Numbered from the stretch's first letter, positions 21,531 through 34,685 are shown. The stretch: DNA of 64,000 nt from Caldilineaceae bacterium (GCA_020634815.1 JACKBA010000005.1:62001-126000), one strand, 5' to 3'. Made by a program: numbers and translations. Notes: generated from the letters alone by a model not told the origin.

Positions 21531-23444
21531 TTACTGCGGAATCTCGCCGATGCGTTCCGCTTCCTCGAAGTTCTCCGTCGTGATCAGCTTCGGCGACAGC
21601 AGGACGACGTCGCTCTCTGGTGCGGTCCCGGCGACGATGAAGTTCACGATCGTCTGCAGCGCAGTGCGCGACTGGCCGCCGGGGAACTGCTCGACCGAGC
21701 CATAGAGCGCGCCATCGCGCACGGCCAGCAGCGCCTCGGGCAGGGCGTCGAAGCCGAGGATCGGAATGTCGAGACCTGCGGCCTTGACAGCCTCGACGGC
21801 GCCGAGGGCCATGTCGTCATTGGCGGCGACGATGGCCTGTGCGTCCGGATTGGCGGAGAGGCAGTTCTCGGTGACGGTGAGACCCTTATCGCGTTTGAAC
21901 TCGCCGGACTGCTGGCAGACGACCTCGATGTTGCCGGCGGGGTCGATGACGTTGTGGAGACCGGCCGAGCGGTCGATGGCAGGCGACGCACCGGGCGTGC
22001 CGAGCAGTTCGATGATCTTGGCACCGTCGGGGAAGAGGCTGAGGATAGCTTCACCCTGCGCCTCGCCGCCGATGACGTTGTTGGCGCCGACGTGGGCGAG
22101 GAGACCGTTGACGCCCTCGGCGCTGCGGTCGATGGTGACGACCGGGATGCCGGCGTCGATCACCTGCTGGATGACAGGCGCGACGCCTTCACTCGTGCGC
22201 GGGCTGACGATGAGTCCGTCATAGCCCTTTGCGATCACGCCTTCCAGGTCGGCCACCTGCTTGGTCGTGTCGTCCTGGCCGTCGAGCGTGATGATCTCGA
22301 TGTTGCCGATCTTGGCCGCCTCGTCGCGCACCTGCTTCTCCATGTGCACGAAGAAGGGGAAGCTCATGGCCGGCACCGAGAAGGCGATGGTCAACTGTTC
22401 GACAGGGGCTGCTGCTTCAGGAGCCGCCGCCGCTTCCATACCCGGCACCTCGCCGATGCGCTCGGCTTCCATCAGGTTGTCCTTGGAGACCAGCTTCGGC
22501 GACAGCAGGACGACGTCGCTCGCCGGCGCGGTGCCGTCAACGATGAAATCCATGATCGTGTTCAGCGCGGTGCGCGACTGGCCGCCGGGGAACTGCTCGA
22601 CCGAACCGTAGAGCGTACCTTCGTTCACAGCCTGGATTGCCTCGGGCAGGGCGTCGAAGCCAATGATAGGCACGGAGACGCCGGCCGCGCTGGCAGCCTC
22701 GACGGCGCCGAGAGCCATGTCGTCATTGGCGGCGACGATGGCCTGGACGTCGGGGTTGGCGGTGAGGCAGTTCTCGGTGACGGTCAGGCCGTCGTTGCGG
22801 TTGAAGTTGCCGGTCTGCTGACAGACAACCTCGATGTTGCCGGCGGGGTCGATGACGTTGTGGAGGCCGGCCGAGCGGTCGATGGCCGGTGAGGCGCCGG
22901 GCGTGCCGAGCAGCTCGATGATCTTGGCGCCGTCGGGGAAGAGGCTGAGAATGGCCTGGCCCTGCGCTTCGCCGCCGATGACGTTGTCGGCGCCGACGTG
23001 GGCGAGGAGACCGTTGACGCCGTCGGCGCGGCGGTCGATGGTGACGACCGGGATGCCGGCGTCGATGACCTGCTGGATGACGGGCGCGACGCCTTCATTG
23101 GTGCGCGGGCTGACGATGAGACCGTCGTAGCCCTGGGCGATGACGCCTTCCAGGTCGGCGACCTGCTTGGTCGTGTCATCCTGGCCGTCGAGGGTGATGA
23201 TCTCGACATTGCCCATCTTCGCGGCCTCGTCGCGCACCTGCTTTTCCATGTGCACGAAGAAGGGGAAGCTCATGGCCGGCACCGAGAAGGCGATGCGATA
23301 GGTCTGGCCTTCGGCCGCGGGCTCGGCTGCTGCTTCGCCACCGGACGGCGTTGCGGCCGGCGCGCATGCCGACAGCAGCATGGCCATAATGACCAGCAGG
23401 CTGGCGACGATGTAGGCGCCCTTGCTCGAAAATACTCTGCGCAT
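21531..23444 (-). CDS. Sugar-binding lipoprotein with tandem-duplicated RbsB-type domain
   Basis: 637 residues from the ATG at 23444, chosen because AAGGAG lies upstream and a lipoprotein signal (LLSACAPAATPSGG) follows; the longer open frame reads into intergenic repeat. Two periplasmic-binding protein type-1 domains follow. Each runs from IAFSVPAMSFPFFVHMEKQV through LDGQDDTTKQVADLEGV, ANDDMALGAVEA and GSVEQFPGGQSRTAL to AERIGE, and they are nearly identical. The period is 906 bp (302 codons) and the joint is an Ala/Pro/Glu-rich linker. CUT2 importers normally use one such domain. The gene follows rbsC and presumably feeds RbsA/RbsC. The ligand is unknown. Confidence 0.9.
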   Translation of the reverse strand: MRRVFSSKGAYIVASLLVIMAMLLSACAPAATPSGGEAAAEPAAEGQTYRIAFSVPAMSFPFFVHMEKQVRDEAAKMGNVEIITLDGQDDTTKQVADLEGVIAQGYDGLIVSPRTNEGVAPVIQQVIDAGIPVVTIDRRADGVNGLLAHVGADNVIGGEAQGQAILSLFPDGAKIIELLGTPGASPAIDRSAGLHNVIDPAGNIEVVCQQTGNFNRNDGLTVTENCLTANPDVQAIVAANDDMALGAVEAASAAGVSVPIIGFDALPEAIQAVNEGTLYGSVEQFPGGQSRTALNTIMDFIVDGTAPASDVVLLSPKLVSKDNLMEAERIGEVPGMEAAAAPEAAAPVEQLTIAFSVPAMSFPFFVHMEKQVRDEAAKIGNIEIITLDGQDDTTKQVADLEGVIAKGYDGLIVSPRTSEGVAPVIQQVIDAGIPVVTIDRSAEGVNGLLAHVGANNVIGGEAQGEAILSLFPDGAKIIELLGTPGASPAIDRSAGLHNVIDPAGNIEVVCQQSGEFKRDKGLTVTENCLSANPDAQAIVAANDDMALGAVEAVKAAGLDIPILGFDALPEALLAVRDGALYGSVEQFPGGQSRTALQTIVNFIVAGTAPESDVVLLSPKLITTENFEEAERIGEIPQ

Positions 23445-23544
23445 AGTCAATTCTCCTTGTGAACTTCTTGGGGAACAAACGATATTGTTGCACGGCCCGG
23501 ATGAACCAGTCGGTGCACCCCTGCCGTGGAGACTACCGAACATG

Positions 23545-23608
23545 TTGGAGACTGGAGATTGGAAATTGGCGCCGGTATCCAATCTCTAATCTCCAGTCTC
23601 CAATCTCT
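23545..23608. repeat. Intergenic AGATTGG-type palindrome
   Basis: Left arm 23545-23569 (TTGGAGACTGGAGATTGG words) faces right arm 23579-23608 (CCAATCTC/CTCCAGTCTC words). It lies just downstream of rbsC on its coding strand and upstream of the binding-protein gene. It may trim or stabilise mRNA so that the binding protein is made in excess; that is inference. Confidence 0.8.
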
Positions 23609-23616
23609 ACTATTCC

Positions 23617-24632
23617 CTACCGCCGCCGCTTGATCAACTGGTCCAGGAAGACGGCGAAGACGATGATCAGACCCACCAGGATCTGCTGGATATACGGCGA
23701 CACATTCATCAGCGTCAGGCCATTGCTCAGCACGCCGATGAGCAGGATGCCGATCACGGTGCCGAAGATTCCGCCCTCGCCGCCGAAGAGGCTCGTGCCG
23801 CCGATGACGACGCCGGCGATGACCGTCAACTCATAGCCGACGCCGGCCACCTGTTCCGCCGAGTTCAAGCGCGACGAGAGCAGGAAGCCCGACAACCCGG
23901 CAAAAAAGCCGGTGATGACATAGACGCTGAGCACGACATTGTTCACCTTGAGGCCGGAGAGGCGCGCCGCCTCCGGATTGCCGCCCACCGCATAGACGTG
24001 GCGCCCATAGCGCGTGTAGCGCAGGATGATAAACGCCAGCACGGCAAAACTGAGGAAGATGATGACCGGCACCGGCACCGGGCCGATCATGCCCTGTCCC
24101 CAGAACTTGTATTCGTCCGTGAAGGTGCTGATGGGCTGGCCACTGGAAAAGAGCAGCGCCAGCCCGCGGAAGGCGGTGAGCCCGCCCAGCGTTACGATGA
24201 AGGGGGGCACCTTGAGCCACGAGACGACCGAGCCTTGCAGCAGCCCACCCAGGATGCCGACCAGGATGGCCGCACCGATGGCCGGCCATAGTCCAAAGCC
24301 AGCCGCCTGGCCGGCCGTGCCTGCCGAGAGCAGGCCGGTCCCGCCCTTGTAGACTGCCGCGGCCACCAATCCCGACAGCGCCAGTAGCGAGCCGACCGAC
24401 AGGTCGATGCCGCCGGTCAGGATGACGAAGGTCATCCCCAGGGCGAGCAGGCCATAGATTGAGACCTGGCGCAGCACGTTGAAGAGGTTGATGGGCGAGA
24501 CGAACGCCGGCTCGATGACGGCGAAGATGATACAGATGATAATCAGGACGCCGAGCGCGCCGAACTGGCTGGCATAGGCCGACCAATCCGTGCCGCCTTT
24601 TCGAGCAGTGGACTTGGTTACGCTTTGGGTCG

Positions 24633-24636
<4 letters not shown>
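23617..24636 (-). CDS. rbsC: CUT2-family sugar ABC transporter permease
   Basis: 339 residues, 8-10 helices. Signatures of the RbsC family are visible: LALGMTFVILTGGIDLSVGS, VPPFIVTLGGLTAFRGLALL, GRHVYAVGGNPEAARLSG and VIGGTSLFGGEGGIFGT. The start ATG overlaps the rbsA stop by 4 bp (ATGA), so translation is coupled. rbsC is a role-based symbol; the substrate (ribose, xylose or another sugar) cannot be told. Confidence 0.93.
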
Positions 24637-28309
<3,673 letters not shown>

Positions 28310-28361
28310 GCCAGGGCGCGCGAACGGCGACGTCTGACAGGCGTCACTTCGGGAGTTACAG

Positions 28362-28400
28362 CACCGGTCGGGAATACTTCCCGGCCGGTGTTTTATTTTC
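28362..28400 (+). terminator. Intrinsic terminator after the repeat lipoprotein gene
   Basis: 12-bp stem (28362-28373 with 28379-28390, one G-U wobble), short loop, then TTTTATTTTC. The convergent gene from the right ends at 28421, so it may serve both sides. Confidence 0.8.
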
Positions 28401-28420
28401 ATTGCGTTCTGACGATGGCG

Positions 28421-30997
28421 TCAGTCCGCAGCCGGCGCAGTTGCCAGCGCCCACGCCACGGCATTCCACGCAGCCAGGTCGGCAAGCAGCAAGAATGTAT
28501 CGGTCTGGGCGTGGGCCAGCGCAGCCGCAAACGCAGCGCAACACCCTGCGACGATCCAGAATGTCGTTGCGCTGGCTCTTCCCTGCCTCCGGACGGCCGT
28601 GACCAGCGCAACCGCGCTCAGCGCAAACCAGGCCAGCCCCAGCACGCCCCATGTCGTCACCAGCTCGAGCCACAGGCTGTGCGGGTGCAGTTGGTCGACT
28701 TCCACTGCGCCGGGCCGCAGATACGCCGGATAGCTCCAGAAGAAGCCGCCTGGCCCCACGCCGGCCCAGAAGTGGTCGCGCCAGAGCGCCAGCGCCGCCT
28801 GCCAGACATCCAGCCGCAACGCGACCGTTTGCAGATTGGCCAGCCGCTCGCGCTGCCACAGCACGAGCGCAAGCAAAGCGACGGTGACGACCGCTCCCGC
28901 CCCGATCATCCATCGGCGTCGCCGGCGTACCCACCGCCACAGGCCCGGACGCCGGTACAGGGCAAAGCCCGCCAGCACTGTCAGCCCGGCAGGAACGCCG
29001 AGCAGCAGCGCCCCGCGGCTGCCCGTCAGCACAAGTGCCACAGCCACCACCCCGCTCGCCGCCAGCGCCGCCGCGCGGTGGCGCCGTGTCATGATGAACA
29101 ACGCGGCCAGGCTGAGAAAGAGCGTCCGTTCCAGATAGAGCGCCGTGTGATTGGGTGAGAAGTGCGGCCCGACCAGTCGTCGCATGCCGTCGACCACGGC
29201 GCCGTCGCTTCGCAGCCAGCCGGCCAGCCCAACGATCGCCGCCAGCACACCTCCTGCAACGAGCGCCAGCAGCACATTGCGGCGATCGACTTTTGCCGGC
29301 GCCAGCACGCGTACTTCCAGCCAGAGAATCAGGGGGACGACGACAAGGTCCAGCGTGCCGCGCAGGTAGGCCGGCCACTGCCACACATTGACCGCCGCCA
29401 GCAGGCTCATGGGGAGCAGCAGGAGCGGCACGAGTTCCCACCAGATGAGTGCTGCGGGCCGCGGGGTAGAGCCCGAGCGATGGCGGCTGGCCGCGTAGAC
29501 CGCCGGCAGCAAGGTGATCGCCAGCGCGTGGGTGGGCGGGATGGTCAGCGTGGCATCGACAAGCTGAAGCTCCTTGTGGGCGTAGAAGAAGGGGATCAGC
29601 GCCACCGCCAGCCAGAGCCCGACGCGCGGCTGCGCCAGGCAGAGCAGCGCCGCGGCCAGCCAGCAGAGCACGATCAACGGCGGGAAAGTCGCCAGGTAGT
29701 ACACGAGGATGAGCGCCATCCACGCGCCGGCATGGACCCAGCGCGGCGCCCGTCGATAGCGCGCGAGCAGCCCGCGCCAGTCGACCAGGCGTGCTGCGGC
29801 GATGCTGCGCCAGCTCGTCAGCACGGCCGCCAGGATCCACGCCACCCAGCCCAGCCAAGGGATCAGGGGCGATTGATGGTCGCGCGTGCGTGTCTCGCTC
29901 TGCCAGGCGGCGAGGGCCGCGAAGATGGTCGCCGGCCGGCCGGCTGCATCGCTGAGCGCAAAGCCCCAGGCCGGCAGGCCAGGCGCTTCGGCCGGCTGAT
30001 CCACGGCCCAGCCCATGGCCGCCAGCCACGGCCACTCGTTCCATGCGCGGTCGAGCGCCGCCGGCGCGTACGCTGCCTGGTCGTCCGGCGTCACCGTGCC
30101 CCAGGGCGAGTTCAACCGGCGATTCCAGCCATAGCGCACGGCCCAGATCGGCTTGTCACCCAGCCCGGCATCGACCAACGCCCGGCGAATCAGCGCCGCG
30201 CGGGCAAAGTTGAGCGTGTCCGGCTGCTGCCGTGGGTTGGTGGGGCTGTGGCCGAAACCGAAGGGCTGGACGGCAACGGCGTCGAAAAACGGCGCCGCGC
30301 CCGCTGCAATCATGCGCTGGAAAAAGTAGACTTCGTCGATGGCCAGGTGGCCGCGGTCGATGGTCGGCGCCAGCGCTGCGGTCAGGATCACGGCGTCGGC
30401 GTCGCTGCTGCGGATGGCCGGCGCGGCAGCGCGCAGCAAGTGCGCGTATGCCACCGGGTTGATGTGCCGCGTTCCCCAGTGAGGCGACACGTTCGGCTCA
30501 TCCCAGACCTGGTAGAAGCGGATGCGATCGCCGTAGCGCGCGGCAAAGGCCGCGGCGAAGCGGGCAAAGTCGGCGAAGTTCGCCGGTGGCGCCAGCCCGT
30601 TCTCCGCGGCCCGATCTGCGGGCGCCAGTGCCCAGTCGGGTGCGCCATCCAGCACGGCAACGGGCGCCAGCCCTGCCTGCGAGATGGCGTCGACCAGCCG
30701 GTCGGTCTGCGCCCAGTCGAACTCTCCCGGCGCCGGCTCGATCTCCCGCCAGTCGAAACGCTGTCGCACCCACCCAAAGCCGGCTTCGCGCAACTCTGCC
30801 AGCCGTGTCGCCAGTGCATCAGAGGGGCGGCCGGCAAGCTCCACGGTGACGCCGGCGAAGGGGACATCCATGCCGGGTGCACCGGTCGGGGGGAGCGTGC
30901 GATTCAGACCGGCGCCGGCTTCCAGCGTCGCCCGCCAGAGCAGCCCGCCGGCAACCACGAGCGCGCAGCCGAGCACGTAATAAAGCGCCAGCCGCAT
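28421..30997 (-). CDS. Glycosidase-like domain fused to O-antigen-ligase-like membrane protein
   Basis: 858 residues. After a signal-anchor helix (residues 3-21), residues about 45-350 form a TIM-barrel resembling GH5/GH39-type glycosidases. The acid/base motif FYQVWDEPN (E167) is present. However, the strand that should carry the nucleophile reads KPIWAVRYGW, with Arg288 where such enzymes have Glu. From about residue 370 there are ten or more transmembrane helices with hallmarks of the WaaL/Wzy family: GPHFSPNHTALYL, TGSRGALLLG and GVGPGGFFWSYP, then HPHSLWLELVTTWG. The protein probably acts at the outer face of the membrane on lipid-linked or surface glycan. The barrel may bind rather than cut sugar. 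No glycan gene cluster surrounds it. Confidence 0.8.
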   Translation of the reverse strand: MRLALYYVLGCALVVAGGLLWRATLEAGAGLNRTLPPTGAPGMDVPFAGVTVELAGRPSDALATRLAELREAGFGWVRQRFDWREIEPAPGEFDWAQTDRLVDAISQAGLAPVAVLDGAPDWALAPADRAAENGLAPPANFADFARFAAAFAARYGDRIRFYQVWDEPNVSPHWGTRHINPVAYAHLLRAAAPAIRSSDADAVILTAALAPTIDRGHLAIDEVYFFQRMIAAGAAPFFDAVAVQPFGFGHSPTNPRQQPDTLNFARAALIRRALVDAGLGDKPIWAVRYGWNRRLNSPWGTVTPDDQAAYAPAALDRAWNEWPWLAAMGWAVDQPAEAPGLPAWGFALSDAAGRPATIFAALAAWQSETRTRDHQSPLIPWLGWVAWILAAVLTSWRSIAAARLVDWRGLLARYRRAPRWVHAGAWMALILVYYLATFPPLIVLCWLAAALLCLAQPRVGLWLAVALIPFFYAHKELQLVDATLTIPPTHALAITLLPAVYAASRHRSGSTPRPAALIWWELVPLLLLPMSLLAAVNVWQWPAYLRGTLDLVVVPLILWLEVRVLAPAKVDRRNVLLALVAGGVLAAIVGLAGWLRSDGAVVDGMRRLVGPHFSPNHTALYLERTLFLSLAALFIMTRRHRAAALAASGVVAVALVLTGSRGALLLGVPAGLTVLAGFALYRRPGLWRWVRRRRRWMIGAGAVVTVALLALVLWQRERLANLQTVALRLDVWQAALALWRDHFWAGVGPGGFFWSYPAYLRPGAVEVDQLHPHSLWLELVTTWGVLGLAWFALSAVALVTAVRRQGRASATTFWIVAGCCAAFAAALAHAQTDTFLLLADLAAWNAVAWALATAPAAD

Positions 30998-31109
30998 GAC
31001 TGCCAGCCACGCCCGTCGGCGGACGTGTGATGACCCGGCAAGGAGTGGCGGCGGTAGAGGGGTGTCTGCCGCTGTGGGCGGGAGGTCATTGCGCTCGCCT
31101 GCTGCGCGT

Positions 31110-31137
31110 CGCCCCTCGCCCCTCGCCCCTCGCCCCT
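31110..31137. repeat. Heptamer tandem repeat (CGCCCCT x4)
   Basis: Four exact copies of CGCCCCT, ending at the stop codon of the CHAT gene. A degenerate version of the same repeat is inside glpA (37714-37746). Confidence 0.9.
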
Positions 31138-32567
31138 CACTCTCCAGTGCGCCGCTCCTGCTGCTCGCGGATGATGCCGGCCAGGCGGTCGACGGTGTGC
31201 TGTTTGCTCAGGATGAGCGCCAGCTTCTCCTCGTACTGCTTGCGCACCTGCTCGGTAGGCGGCCCCTGCTCCAGGCCGTGCAGTTGGACGAGCAAGGCGT
31301 CGACTTCACGCAGCGCGTCCTGGAGCGGCCGCTGGATGGGACGCAGCGACGGGGTGAGCGCGCTCACGTCGAGAGCGTCCGTGCCGGCCCGCCACTGTTC
31401 GATGTGGCGGCGCTGTTGAATGAGCGGCTTCAGGTCCGGCGGCTTCGCGAGTGCCGACGCAGGGTGCGTGCGCAAAGGGGGCATGGAGATACCGTCCATT
31501 TCAAAGATTGCGCCATCGGGCGCATTGAGCCAGAGCACCGGTGTGCCGTAGCCAAAACTTGCCGGGTCGAGTGCGTAAAGGTTCGAGCGAGCGTAGTTCA
31601 CGGCCAGATGCACTGCGCCCGGACATCGCCCGCCAAAGAGTTCCTGGTAGAAGAAGCGGGCGAAGTCGGCGGCGGTGCTTTCCTCGATGTCAAACTGCAT
31701 GGCGATGACCGCCGGCAGCCCGGCCTGCAATAACTGTGCACCCACCGACGCCAGGCTGTGCTGAAGCGAGCCCTGCCCCGTCGAGCAGGCGCTGAGCAGG
31801 ACGAGTTTGACGCTGTCCGCGCCATCCATCACCGCACGCAGCGATGCGGCCGGTGTGTAGCAAGGCTCGTCGTTCTGCCAGAGCAGCACGCCATCGGCGT
31901 GACCGTGTGTTACCACGTGGACGATGTCGGGCCGTTCGCCGGCCAGCGCGTCGCGCAGATCGACGACGCTGAAGCGGCCGCCCAGCGGGATGACATCGAC
32001 CACGCTTCCAGCCAGCGGTGCGAGGGCCGCCATGAGCCGATCGCGCACGCCCGCCGTGTCGAGCTGGCCGGTGGGATCGTCGGGCGTCGCCAGCAGCAGG
32101 CGCAGCGGCAGGCGCGCCTGTAACGGACGCACATGGCCGACATGGCGCAGCAGGTTCTCGACGCGCACCAGCGGCGTCTGGACGCTGCCGGCAAAGGCCA
32201 CCTTGCGGTCAGGGTCGAAAAGCACTTCCCAGGGCAGCGCCGCCACCGCGGGCGGCGGCGTCATCAGCCGCACGCAGATACCATCCGCGCCACCACCGGC
32301 CAGATCACTCTGCGCGTGGACCCACAGATCGCGCACGCCATCCTGGAACAACTGGCGGAAGAGATTGGCGCCGGTTGCCTCCAAAAACGACTGGCCGGGT
32401 TCGGTACCCGCGGCCAGTTGCTCCAGCCGCGCCGCCCACTCTGCCTGCGCGGCGTCGATGGCGAATTCGCCGCCGGCGCCGTGGCCCTTGTAGGTGGCGT
32501 GCACCTGATAGGGCGCGCTATGTCCGTGGATCGTGATGTCGAAATCGGTGAGGCGGCAGTGTCCCAT
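31137..32567 (-). CDS. CHAT-domain caspase-like protease
   Basis: 476 residues from ATG 32567; the open frame extends 36 codons upstream but those codons read through the promoter region. The middle of the protein is a CHAT domain: PPAVAALPWEVLFDP, IVHVVTHGHADGVLLW with candidate catalytic His221, and VLLSACSTGQGS with candidate nucleophile Cys261, followed by GLPAVIAMQFDIEESTAADF. The N-terminal 60 residues are beta-rich; the C-terminal 110 are helical and charged and may be a coiled coil (EKLALILSKQHTVDRLAG). CHAT proteases are clan CD peptidases, found in signalling and defence (for example, the TPR-CHAT partner of type III-E CRISPR). No partner sensor is fused; the divergent membrane protein is the only close neighbour. 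Confidence 0.83.
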   Translation of the reverse strand: MGHCRLTDFDITIHGHSAPYQVHATYKGHGAGGEFAIDAAQAEWAARLEQLAAGTEPGQSFLEATGANLFRQLFQDGVRDLWVHAQSDLAGGGADGICVRLMTPPPAVAALPWEVLFDPDRKVAFAGSVQTPLVRVENLLRHVGHVRPLQARLPLRLLLATPDDPTGQLDTAGVRDRLMAALAPLAGSVVDVIPLGGRFSVVDLRDALAGERPDIVHVVTHGHADGVLLWQNDEPCYTPAASLRAVMDGADSVKLVLLSACSTGQGSLQHSLASVGAQLLQAGLPAVIAMQFDIEESTAADFARFFYQELFGGRCPGAVHLAVNYARSNLYALDPASFGYGTPVLWLNAPDGAIFEMDGISMPPLRTHPASALAKPPDLKPLIQQRRHIEQWRAGTDALDVSALTPSLRPIQRPLQDALREVDALLVQLHGLEQGPPTEQVRKQYEEKLALILSKQHTVDRLAGIIREQQERRTGE

Positions 32568-32684
32568 GGTTTTGACAGAGTTGCGCTGCGTCCGTAGAAT
32601 GGCAAGGCTGTCCGCATGGCGAGACAGCGAACCGGCACAGTGCCGGCATGCGATGTTACACGAGATTGTACACAAGAAAGCGGC

Positions 32685-33587
32685 ATGCAGACCAATCAGC
32701 CAGCTACCTGGACAGAAGAGTTGCGCCGGCGCTTGCCGTGGCGGCGCCCGCGTGGCGACAATGCCGGCGTCGACTACGTCGACCGCATTAGCGTCGTCAC
32801 CTGGATATTGGTCTTTGGCTTTGGGCTCAGCCTCCTGATCAAGCTGCCCACGACGGTTGTCAGCTTTCGTGCGCTCGGCTCCCCGACAGCGCTCGAATTC
32901 TCGGCGATCACGCTGACGGCCATGGCGCTGGCTGCCGTTGCTGCCGCCGGCACTGAGAGCATCATCCGGCTACATCCCCTCCGCCACGCCAACCGGCTTG
33001 GCTTTACGTGGACCTTCTGGGCGCTACCCGCGGCCATCTCGATCATCACGGTCGTCTTGCTGCCGCAAATTCCCACGCAACTCCTGCAAGTGGTCGTGAT
33101 GTTGATTGCCGGCGCCCTGCTTGCGTTGGCATTCTTCGGTCTCTACGCCACGGTGGAACCGGGACAGGTCGGCTATCGGCGCGCCCGGCTGTGGCTCGAC
33201 GCCCTGGCCTATGGGTCGGCGCTTCTGCTCTTCCTCTTCATCTACCAATCACGCACGCGCAGCCTGCTCTCCGGAACGATCGTCAGCCTCACCTCCGTCC
33301 TGCTTGCCATTGAGGTGCTCCGTACCTCGACCGACCGCATGCGGCTGGTGCTGGTCTATAGCGTGGTCGTGGGCCTGATCCTGGGCGAGATTACGTGGGC
33401 GCTCAACTACTGGCCGCTGCTGCCGGGCTTGACCGGCGGCCTGCTGCTGTTGCTGAGCTTTTACCTGGCCGTGGGGATTGCGCTGCAAGGGTTGCAGGGG
33501 CGGTTGACAAAGCGCGTGCTGGCCGAGTTCGCCTTCTTCGGCGTCGTCGCGCTGATTCTCATCGTCGTGTTCGGGCCGGGCTTTTAG
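32685..33587 (+). CDS. Multi-helix membrane protein of unknown function
   Basis: 300 residues from ATG 32685; the frame is open 23 codons earlier but those lie in the shared promoter region. A 40-residue basic cytoplasmic N-terminus (WTEELRRRLPWRRPRG) is followed by about eight transmembrane helices without catalytic motifs. It resembles a family of uncharacterised Chloroflexota membrane proteins (DUF5656-like), but I cannot confirm that. It is divergent from the CHAT protease with 117 bp between the starts, so the two may share regulation. Confidence 0.65.
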   Translation: MQTNQPATWTEELRRRLPWRRPRGDNAGVDYVDRISVVTWILVFGFGLSLLIKLPTTVVSFRALGSPTALEFSAITLTAMALAAVAAAGTESIIRLHPLRHANRLGFTWTFWALPAAISIITVVLLPQIPTQLLQVVVMLIAGALLALAFFGLYATVEPGQVGYRRARLWLDALAYGSALLLFLFIYQSRTRSLLSGTIVSLTSVLLAIEVLRTSTDRMRLVLVYSVVVGLILGEITWALNYWPLLPGLTGGLLLLLSFYLAVGIALQGLQGRLTKRVLAEFAFFGVVALILIVVFGPGF

Positions 33588-33599
33588 CCGCCGCCCGCT

Positions 33600-34685
33600 T
33601 CATTTACCCTGGGCGCTGCGTACCGCCTGCCACAGCCGGTCGTGGTTGCCCTTCCACCCGCTGCGCGCCGCCGGGTCATCCACCAGATCCAGCACCGTCG
33701 CCGCCAGAACGCCGTTCACCGGCACGGGCACGCCCACTTCTTCGCCTTTTGCCACGACCGCACCGTTGAGCCAGCGCACCTCGCTGCGGCCCTTGTTGCC
33801 GTGCAGATCGATGTGCAGGCTCGGCATCTTGCCGCCGCGCGCCCCGCCGATCTGCCCTTTGAGCACGGGGCGAATCAGCGCCGCCGGCGCGTAGCGGATC
33901 AGCGGCGCCAGCTTGGCGAAGGGATATTTGTCCAGGTCGATGGCTGCAACCCCCGCCGCGCGCATGACGGCCAGCGCCTCGCGCCATGCCGCAATCTCCA
34001 CGTCGACCATGCGGCTGTCGGCAAAGACGACCTCCGGCGGTTCGTCGAGGATGGCGCAGGTAGCGTTGCCCAGCATGTTCATCAGCAGCTTCGTCCACTT
34101 CATGGCCGGCGCGTCGGCAAAGGGCGTCACCGCAAAGCCGGCCATCTGCATGAGCGCGCATACGTCGTCGAAGAGGGCGGACGGGCCCGGCGGGCGCCAC
34201 GCTGCCAGCCCCAGGCCGTAGCGCGGCTTGTCGACGCGGATGATGCCCGGCCCCTCGCCGCTGACGGGCGTGGTGATGCTGCCGGCCAGCACCGGCGCCG
34301 CAATGGCCTGCGCCAGTATCTCCTCGTTGCCCACGCCATTCTGGATGCTCAGCAGGGCGGGCGGAGGGGCGCCGGTATCGGCCAGCGCCTGGCGCAGCTC
34401 CTCGGCAGCGGCGGCGGTGTCGTAGCTCTTGACGGTGAGGATGGCCAGGTCGAAGGCCGTCTCGGAGCGGATGAAGGCCTCCAGCACGCCGGCCGTGGGG
34501 CGGACATTGCGCACTGTGTGCGTGCCGGTTTCGTCGCTCAGTTGCATACCGCGCGCGCGGACCTGCTCCACAAACGACGCGCGGCCGGCGAGCGTGACGC
34601 GCTGGCCGCTCAGCGCCAGCTTGCTCCCCACCAGGCAGCCGATCGCGCCCGCGCCGATGATCAGGACGTTCCAGGCGCCGCTCAT
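33600..34685 (-). CDS. Ketopantoate reductase-family NADP oxidoreductase (PanE/ApbA-like)
   Basis: 361 residues from ATG 34685, which overlaps the glpC stop by 4 bp (ATGA). Residues 1-180 are a Rossmann domain (NVLIIGAGAIGCLVGSKLAL, LTVKSYDT, LLSIQNGVGNEE). The C-terminal helical domain has MKWTKLLMNMLGNATCAIL with the catalytic Lys and RSEVRWLNGAVVAKGEE. The family includes 2-dehydropantoate 2-reductase, but the protein is longer than PanE (about 300). Its coupling to a glycerol/DHA operon suggests another 2-keto or dihydroxyacetone-related substrate. I therefore leave the symbol blank. Confidence 0.82.
   Translation of the reverse strand: MSGAWNVLIIGAGAIGCLVGSKLALSGQRVTLAGRASFVEQVRARGMQLSDETGTHTVRNVRPTAGVLEAFIRSETAFDLAILTVKSYDTAAAAEELRQALADTGAPPPALLSIQNGVGNEEILAQAIAAPVLAGSITTPVSGEGPGIIRVDKPRYGLGLAAWRPPGPSALFDDVCALMQMAGFAVTPFADAPAMKWTKLLMNMLGNATCAILDEPPEVVFADSRMVDVEIAAWREALAVMRAAGVAAIDLDKYPFAKLAPLIRYAPAALIRPVLKGQIGGARGGKMPSLHIDLHGNKGRSEVRWLNGAVVAKGEEVGVPVPVNGVLAATVLDLVDDPAARSGWKGNHDRLWQAVRSAQGK

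Noticed and set aside
21531..23444. Reading the duplicated binding protein as two separate genes
   Set aside because: The frame is continuous with no stop, start context or second signal peptide at the joint.
21435..23608. CRISPR-like array from the AGATTGG repeats
   Set aside because: Units are adjacent, degenerate and inverted, without spacers of uniform length.
30998..31136. Possible small gene between the ligase fusion and CHAT genes
   Set aside because: Only repeats and shadow frames; no ribosome site or family match.
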